Translations under genes and position numbers: made by a program
Assembly: GCF_003258515.1 (NCBI RefSeq)
Contig: NZ_QGEH01000001.1
Span: 558,001 to 622,000, forward strand
Direction of reading: 5' to 3'
DNA length: 64,000 nucleotides
Source of the DNA: Marinobacter bohaiensis
GTDB taxonomy: Bacteria; Pseudomonadota; Gammaproteobacteria; Pseudomonadales; Oleiphilaceae
The notes under the pieces: generated by a model
What the model was told of the DNA's origin: nothing
Seen by the model: the letters and a program-made list of their open reading frames with translations, nothing else
Database searches by the model: none
Shown: positions 59,075-64,000 of the stretch, piece by piece
Numbering within the stretch: the stretch's first letter is position 1
Layout: the number at the start of each line of letters is the position of its first letter

Positions 59075-59515
59075 TCACATGTCGGCGGGGGAGACGGCTT
59101 CGAAGGTGACCGGCATGGCCGGGTGCTGCTCGAACTCGAGCGTGATGGTGACCTGTTCGCCGATGGCCAGCGGCGCCGAGCGTTTCATGAGCATCAGGTG
59201 GTAGCCGGACGGGGCAAAGTCGATGTCTTCGCCGGCCGCGACCTCGAGGCTGGGCACGGCGTGCATGTGCGCCATGCCGTCCTTCTCCATGCTCTTGTGC
59301 ATCATCACCTGTCCGAAGGCGTCGCTGGACGCGCCCACCAGGGTGACGGTGCGGTCCGAGCCATTATGCAGACTGAAATACCCCGCGCTTGGCACGTCCC
59401 CTGGCAGCAGTCGCACCCGGGCGTCGGATACGTCGATGTCGCCGGCGTGGGCGAGCGGCGAGAGCAGGGCAAAGGCGGTGGCGCCTGCCAGCAGGGTTCT
59501 GGAGAGACGGTGCAT
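59075..59515 (-). CDS. pcuC: PCu(A)C copper chaperone
   Basis: A 146-aa periplasmic copper chaperone. Signal peptide RLSRTLLAGATAFALLSPLA, ending HA-G. The metal site H-x(n)-M-x(n)-H-x-M is visible as MMHKSMEKDGMAHMH and GYHLMLM. PCu(A)C delivers copper to the CuA site of cytochrome oxidases. The neighbouring regBA genes, which control respiration, fit that role. ATG 59515 is preferred over the upstream in-frame 59560. Confidence 0.93.
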   Translation of the reverse strand: MHRLSRTLLAGATAFALLSPLAHAGDIDVSDARVRLLPGDVPSAGYFSLHNGSDRTVTLVGASSDAFGQVMMHKSMEKDGMAHMHAVPSLEVAAGEDIDFAPSGYHLMLMKRSAPLAIGEQVTITLEFEQHPAMPVTFEAVSPADM

Positions 59516-59604
59516 TGCGGGCTCCTTGATTCGGGCTTTGGGGCGCCGGGCCCCGGACATTCAACGCCCAATCTAATGCCTTGCCCCGGCGACGCCCATG
59601 CGGT

Positions 59605-59619
59605 GCGACATTATGTCCC
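59605..59619. promoter_or_regulatory. Palindrome GCGACAT-T-ATGTCCC upstream of pcuC
   Basis: Same palindrome as at 58954 with one arm mismatch, 90 bp upstream of the pcuC ATG. The bases to its right (AGGCGC) also match. It is likely the second site of the same regulator. Confidence 0.6.
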
Positions 59620-59656
59620 AGGCGCCGTTCGCTTCTCACCGTCAGCCACCGGGGCG

Positions 59657-60955
59657 TCAATCTCGCGTGGGGTCCGTATCCGCTGGTTCCGGAGCTTGCG
59701 GTTCCTCATCCGCCGGATGCTCCTCAAAATCGGGATTGCGCGGGTCCAGGTCGGCCATGGCGATGGCCACCTCCGGCGTGGTCATGTAGTAGTGCTCCTG
59801 CTCATCGACGCTTGGATGCCTGCGGCGACCCGGGCCGACGACCATGAACAGCATCAACAGCCCCAGGATCGTCGCGTTGCTGATGAACAGGCCCGCCGGC
59901 CCCAGCCACTCCATGGCCATGGAGCTGACCACCGGCCCGATGCAGCTGCCGATGCCGTAGCTGAGCAGCAGGGCTGTGCTGGCGGCGGTGATCTGGTGGC
60001 TGTCCATCAGGTCGTTGCTGATGGCGACAGCGATGGGGTAGAGCGTGGCGCTGATGCCCATGTACAGCCCCACGATGATCACCAGCAGCCAGGCGTTCAG
60101 CCCGCCGATCAGCGCCACGGCAAGGCTGCAACCGGCGGCCACCAACGCCGTCACCAGCATCACCCGGTAGCGGTCGAAGTGATCGCACAGCCGCCCCACG
60201 GGCCAGGCCAGGATCATGGCCGCGACAATGGCCGAGGCCATGAAGTCGGAGACCTGGCTCACATTGAGCCCGATTCGGTTGGCATATACCGGTCCCATGG
60301 CGTAGAAAGCGCTGATCAGCAACCCCGCTACCAGCGATCCCAGGGTGCCCACCGGCGATTTGCCGTAAAGTCGCCGGAGTGACATGCGATCGCCCCGGAC
60401 CACCGTCGGTGACTCCCGACGCGTAAGTGACAGCGGAACCACCGCCAGGGCCACCAGGATGGCCGCCAGGGAAAACGGAATATAGCCGGCCGGATCGCCG
60501 ACCCGGATCAGCACCTGGCCGCCGGCGGTCGAGAGAAAAAAGACGATCTGGTACACGGCAAACAGGCTGGCCCGGTTGCGGTTGTCCGCCTTGCTGCTGA
60601 ACCAGCTTTCCATGACGATCATCAGCCCGGCCATGACAAAGCCGCCGACCGCCCGCAGTCCGCCCCACAGGCCGGCCTGCACCGCCATCGGATAGATCAG
60701 CACGGACGCCGCCAGGATTGCCGCGAACACCGCGAACGCGCGAACGTGCCCGACGCGTTCGATGATGCGCCCGGCAAACAGCGTCCCGGCGACGAAACCG
60801 AACGAATAGAACACCAGAATCCAGCCGATCACCCCGGGGCTGATGCCCTCGATACTCAGTCGCAGGCCGAGCAGCGTCATCAGGAAGGCGTTGCCGCCGA
60901 TCAGCAGGATGATGCTGAAAATAAGCGAAGACAGGGTCTTTGCCGTTCGGGTCAT
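59657..60955 (-). CDS. MFS transporter with acidic C-terminal tail (YcaD-like)
   Basis: A 432-aa MFS protein with about 12 helices (for example LLGLRLSIEGISPGVIGWIL near the start, AGRIIERVGHVRAFAVFAAI as the loop 2-3 motif). The last 50 residues are cytoplasmic and acidic (DEQEHYYMTTPEVAIAMADL, then NPDFEEHPADEEPQAPEPAD). Substrate is unknown; the YcaD-like group is not functionally defined. Confidence 0.88.
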   Translation of the reverse strand: MTRTAKTLSSLIFSIILLIGGNAFLMTLLGLRLSIEGISPGVIGWILVFYSFGFVAGTLFAGRIIERVGHVRAFAVFAAILAASVLIYPMAVQAGLWGGLRAVGGFVMAGLMIVMESWFSSKADNRNRASLFAVYQIVFFLSTAGGQVLIRVGDPAGYIPFSLAAILVALAVVPLSLTRRESPTVVRGDRMSLRRLYGKSPVGTLGSLVAGLLISAFYAMGPVYANRIGLNVSQVSDFMASAIVAAMILAWPVGRLCDHFDRYRVMLVTALVAAGCSLAVALIGGLNAWLLVIIVGLYMGISATLYPIAVAISNDLMDSHQITAASTALLLSYGIGSCIGPVVSSMAMEWLGPAGLFISNATILGLLMLFMVVGPGRRRHPSVDEQEHYYMTTPEVAIAMADLDPRNPDFEEHPADEEPQAPEPADTDPTRD

Positions 60956-61358
60956 CGAGACTCCCCTGGCCGGTCTGGTGAATGAAATCGGTCGCTACCC
61001 CAGTATGGTAAAGGCCGCCAGGCCTGCCACGGCAATCCGTGATAACGGGTATGTCGCCCGCGCATTCACGGAAACAGGCGCGCGTTCCGAGTGCGGCGAT
61101 TTCCCACCTGTCTCTCATGTGCGTTTTTAATTCATTGAATATGCGAATAAATCCAGGTCAAGCCTCGCTTCAAACTGACGCGTAACTGCAACCTGCCCGT
61201 CATCATTCGCCGCCTAGGATAGCGCCTCCTGCCCCGAACCCTGCGTGTCGTGTCTGACGCCAAATCGCCAAGAAACGGTCATGAAACTGTCATTGATGTC
61301 CTCAATATTAGACCGGTCTGTTATAGACGCCAATCAAGCGATTATGGAGTACACGACA
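60956..61358. other. Divergent MFS/porin region, 403 bp
   Basis: Contains the Pho box at 61276-61293 and a perfect palindrome AGACCGGTCT at 61310-61319. The remainder shows no gene or repeat. Confidence 0.65.
61276..61293 (+). promoter_or_regulatory. Pho box upstream of the porin gene
   Basis: CGGTCAT-GAAA-CTGTCAT: two 7-bp direct repeats separated by 4 bp, the second a perfect CTGTCAT, the first one mismatch from it. This is the classic PhoB-binding layout, 65 bp before the porin ATG. It predicts induction of the porin by phosphate limitation. Confidence 0.65.
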
Positions 61359-62354
61359 ATGCAAAAGAAGCTGCTAGCCTTGGCTGTAGGTTCATTCATC
61401 ACCTTTCCCGCGGTCGCGCTGGCTGACAACGGTCCGATTGTCTACGGCAAAGTGAACGTCAGCTACGAGAACATCGACGACGGCACTGCCGACGACTGGG
61501 AGCTGCGTAGCAACGCCTCGCGCCTGGGCGTAAAGGGCGATCTCGACCTGGACGTAAATGACCTGAAGGCGGTGTACAAGGCGGAATTCGAGATTTCCGT
61601 CGATGACGGTGACAAGGACGGAGAAACCTTCAGCCAGCGCAACATCTACGGCGGTTTTGCCCATGCCAGGCTGGGTACGCTGATTGCCGGTAAGTTTGAT
61701 TCCCCGCTCAAGGCGGCCCAGGGCGACGTCGATCAGTTCGGCGACCTGGAAGGCGACCTGAAAAACATCATGGGTGGTGACGAGCGCCTGAGTAACATCG
61801 TGCAGTACTCCACACCAGAATTCGCGGATGCGATCACGGTCAACGTGGCGGTCATTCCTGGCGAGGAAGCCGGCACCGAAGACGAGGACGGCCCGGCCGA
61901 TTCGGTCTCCAGCTCCATCGTGTTCGACAACGACATGCTGTACGCCGCCCTGGCATACGACTCCGAAGTCGAGACCACGCTGTACGACTACGGCGACGAC
62001 GTGAAAGCCGATACCCTGCGCGCCGCCGCCGGCCTGAAGATGGACGCATTCGAACTGGGTGCCCTGTTCCAGCAGTCCGAAAGCTCCGACGACATCGGTG
62101 GCGTGTCCTATGAGGACACCGCGTACCTGGTCAGCGGTGCCTACAAGATCAACCGCCTCAAGCTCAAGGCCCAGTACGGTATGAACGACCTGGACCAGAC
62201 CGACGACGAGCTGACCCTGATGGCTTTGGGTGCCGACTACAAGGTCGGTGATGGCAGCAAGGTCTTCGCTTACTACTCCAAGGTGGAAGCCGACGACAGT
62301 GATCTGGAAGACACCGCCTTCGGTGTGGGCTTCCAGCACAAGTTCTCGATGTAA
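61359..62354 (+). CDS. Acidic Gram-negative porin
   Basis: A 331-aa outer-membrane porin: signal peptide KKLLALAVGSFITFPAVALA (ending ALA-D), then alternating beta-strand sequence typical of trimeric porins (GPIVYGKVNVSYENIDDGTA, SRLGVKGDLDLDVNDLKAVY, NIYGGFAHARLGTLIAGKFD). The C-terminus is VGFQHKFSM, where most porins end in Phe, so the last residue is unusual. The mature protein is highly Asp/Glu-rich, a halophile-like trait. The Pho box upstream suggests anion or phosphate uptake, although the acidic surface argues against simple anion selectivity. ATG 61359 is preferred; ATG 61344 is possible. Confidence 0.9.
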   Translation: MQKKLLALAVGSFITFPAVALADNGPIVYGKVNVSYENIDDGTADDWELRSNASRLGVKGDLDLDVNDLKAVYKAEFEISVDDGDKDGETFSQRNIYGGFAHARLGTLIAGKFDSPLKAAQGDVDQFGDLEGDLKNIMGGDERLSNIVQYSTPEFADAITVNVAVIPGEEAGTEDEDGPADSVSSSIVFDNDMLYAALAYDSEVETTLYDYGDDVKADTLRAAAGLKMDAFELGALFQQSESSDDIGGVSYEDTAYLVSGAYKINRLKLKAQYGMNDLDQTDDELTLMALGADYKVGDGSKVFAYYSKVEADDSDLEDTAFGVGFQHKFSM

Positions 62355-62385
62355 CCATCGGTTCCGTATCTTGAGTTAACTCTTT

Positions 62386-62410
62386 GCCGGGGCTCTTGTC
62401 CCGGCTTTTT
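62386..62410 (+). terminator. Terminator of the porin gene
   Basis: GCCGGG (62386-62391) pairs with CCCGGC (62400-62405) and is followed by TTTTT. Confidence 0.85.
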
Positions 62411-62535
62411 GTTATGTGATCAATCATCCACAGACCGGGTGGTGGTCCGGCAACGCCGGGGCATGCGCCATCGCCGGACCTACAGTAACCGTGCGGGCAG
62501 CCGATAACCGATTAAACTCCACGGGAGCATCAAGG

Positions 62536-63309
62536 ATGAGCATCGACGCCCTCACTTCGATCCTGGGAACGCAGAAGCTGTTCGACAACGGCCAGGCGCG
62601 TGTCGCCGAGACGGGAAATATCGACACGGAGCAGGTGGCGGAGCAGGTTGCTGCGGCGATCTATCACAAACAGGATCCGGAGATGCCGGATACCTACGAC
62701 AAGCCTCAGATGAAGGTGTACATATCTGAATCGCCCGAGGCCATGAATGCGCGCTACAACCGACTGATGGAACTCTATGGGCATGGCATCGCGGCCGTTT
62801 CGGTGGATCTGGAAGCCGGCTACCTGGACGCGATGGAGCGTATGCCGGAAGCCGTCAGGGACCTGGATTGGGGATTCTCGTTGCGTGACGGCAGGCTGGA
62901 AATCATGGAAGGCTCGGATTCATTGACGACGGGAGAGCGCATCCAGATCCACGCCGCGTTGAGGGACGCCGGCGTCGAGTATGCGGCGCAGCCCGTTGCC
63001 GATGCGGTCATCGAAATGATCGAGGTTGAGCGCGGCCTGTCCGGGCTGAGTAAGGGCATTGGCCAGTACGATGTGAACCCCTCCAATTTTTCCGAGATCG
63101 TGGATCTGCGTCGCTACGTGGAGGAACACCTGCCGGGCGGCAAGTACGGGAAGGGGCGGGTCAATCCCTTTGACGTCGAAGGGCGCTATTTCCTGGGCGG
63201 GCATGCCATGATGGATCAGATCGTTGTGAAGGCTGACAGTACGTATTTCGGCGACCAGAGTGTCCTCATCAGGGATTACGGCGAGGAAGCTGGCGATTCT
63301 CCGCCCTGA
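62536..63309 (+). CDS. Unrecognised acidic soluble protein, 257 aa
   Basis: Begins MSIDALTSILGTQKLFDNGQ at ATG 62536 (the frame is open to 62416). No signal peptide or membrane helix. The chain is acidic, with a helix-rich pattern (AEQVAAAIYHKQDPEMPDTY; SLTTGERIQIHAALRDAGVE). It contains LGGHAMMDQIVVKADSTYFG near the end. No family is recognised. It is convergent with the methyltransferase gene. Confidence 0.65.
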   Translation: MSIDALTSILGTQKLFDNGQARVAETGNIDTEQVAEQVAAAIYHKQDPEMPDTYDKPQMKVYISESPEAMNARYNRLMELYGHGIAAVSVDLEAGYLDAMERMPEAVRDLDWGFSLRDGRLEIMEGSDSLTTGERIQIHAALRDAGVEYAAQPVADAVIEMIEVERGLSGLSKGIGQYDVNPSNFSEIVDLRRYVEEHLPGGKYGKGRVNPFDVEGRYFLGGHAMMDQIVVKADSTYFGDQSVLIRDYGEEAGDSPP

Positions 63310-63393
63310 CCGATATCGCCCAGGCGGCTGGGAGAGCCGGAACGGCTGGCGAGCCGGCCGCTTGTTGGCTGGGTTGATGGTGTGATCACTGGC

Positions 63394-64000
63394 TCAAGCC
63401 GCCAGCACTGCCCTGCAAATCGCCTCCACATGCCGCTGGTCGGTACCGCAGCAGCCGCCGAACACATTGAGATTGGGCAGCAGGCGGCGCACGTCACTGT
63501 ATTGCCGGGCCAGTTCTTCCGGATGGCCTTCGTCCAGTGCCGTTGCCTCGTCGAGTTCGGCGTGGCTCTTGGCCGACGCGTTGGCGCGCAGGCCGCGAAG
63601 GCGGGACCGCCAGCCGCCTCCGGTTTCCAGAGTGGTCATGAAATGCGTGGGATGGGCGCAGTTGATCATGTAGTAGATGGGCCCGTTCCCGGTGGCCTCG
63701 TCCACTTCTTCGATGGCTTCACCCAGGGGTTTGCCGCTGGGCAGTTTCCCGTCCGTTTCCACAGTGAATGACAACACCACCGGCATACCCACGGCCATTG
63801 CGCCTCGGGCGATGCCGATGGCTTCGCCGGTGTGGGTCATGGTGATGCCGGTCACCAGGTCGGCGCCGGCATCCCGGAAGACGGTGATCTGGGGCAGGTG
63901 GTAGGTCTTCGCCTCGCTGTCGGTCATGAACGCATCGGGGCTGTAACCGTCGCCCCGAGGGCCAACGCAGCCACTGATCACGATCGGCGTCTGTCGGGTC
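63394..64000 (-). CDS. Homocysteine S-methyltransferase-family protein (partial)
   Basis: C-terminal part of a homocysteine S-methyltransferase-family protein; the gene enters from beyond the right edge of the window, and no start is visible. The visible chain includes VISGCVGPRGDGYSPDAFMT, with the first zinc-binding region, and FGGCCGTDQRHVEAICRA near the C-terminus, the characteristic GGCC zinc site. The protein should be a cytoplasmic methyltransferase acting on homocysteine or a related thiol; the donor is not visible here. Confidence 0.88.
   Translation of the reverse strand, partial: TRQTPIVISGCVGPRGDGYSPDAFMTDSEAKTYHLPQITVFRDAGADLVTGITMTHTGEAIGIARGAMAVGMPVVLSFTVETDGKLPSGKPLGEAIEEVDEATGNGPIYYMINCAHPTHFMTTLETGGGWRSRLRGLRANASAKSHAELDEATALDEGHPEELARQYSDVRRLLPNLNVFGGCCGTDQRHVEAICRAVLAA

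Overview
The window is a GC-rich, densely coded chromosomal segment from a Gram-negative bacterium, most likely a marine or halophilic gammaproteobacterium (Marinobacter/Halomonas-like; genus not settled). The reasons are an outer-membrane porin with a strongly acidic sequence, a ProX/W/V-type osmolyte ABC importer, a DctPQM TRAP transporter, taurine-pyruvate aminotransferase, a DUF2897 protein, a RegB/RegA (RoxS/RoxR-like) pair and a PA4872-type oxaloacetate decarboxylase. I see no rRNA, tRNA, insertion sequence, integrase, phage gene or CRISPR array. About 63 protein genes are supported; the last one runs off the right edge.

Layout. 0-4.1 kb: a LysR regulator divergent from a tight three-gene operon (divergent argininosuccinate-synthase-like enzyme, PF10014-type 2OG-Fe(II) dioxygenase, EamA exporter) that looks like an uncharacterised pathway making and exporting a modified amino acid. 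4.1-7.1 kb: BASS-type symporter, orphan periplasmic binding protein, SDR oxidoreductase. 7.1-12.1 kb: an Asn/Asp catabolic operon (AGCS symporter, aspartase, asparaginase) with a divergent XRE regulator. 12.1-18.9 kb: lipoprotein, YghU-like GST, DUF1993, HerA-like ATPase, GcvA-like LysR, two small proteins and a lone PEP-CTERM protein. 18.9-25.3 kb: KatG, an ArsR/SRPBCC pair with two matching operator-like palindromes, oxaloacetate decarboxylase, a zinc metallopeptidase and a cold-shock protein. 25.6-29.2 kb: LysE exporter and the TRAP transporter.

29.2-37.6 kb: a four-unit 19-bp tandem repeat in front of an MgtC/DUF4010 membrane protein, a PPOX flavoprotein, an NLP/NPP1 (necrosis-inducing-like) secreted protein, an acetyltransferase, an exported alpha/beta hydrolase, a duplicated-domain lipoprotein and taurine-pyruvate aminotransferase. 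37.8-39.8 kb: a groES-groEL pair whose GroEL lacks the usual GGM tail. 39.9-46.05 kb: three consecutive exported proteins of unknown function (a 772-aa anchored protein, a MORN-repeat protein, a BNR/YCF48-like propeller). 46.1-54.2 kb: zinc-ribbon protein, DUF2750, nucleoside deaminase, betaine-type ABC operon, a further binding protein and a chemoreceptor. 54.4-57.1 kb: Tat-type dienelactone hydrolase, VOC protein, YnfA, DUF1090 and a small unknown.

57.1-64.0 kb: RegA/RegB redox two-component system, PCu(A)C copper chaperone, MFS transporter, an acidic porin with a near-consensus Pho box, an unknown acidic protein and a partial homocysteine S-methyltransferase-family gene. The same extended palindrome occurs once upstream of regB and once upstream of the copper chaperone gene, which suggests a small RegA regulon visible within the window.

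The strongest leads for new biology are the ArgG-like/dioxygenase/exporter operon, the three-gene exported cluster at 39.9-46.05 kb, the NLP protein, and the shared regulatory palindromes.
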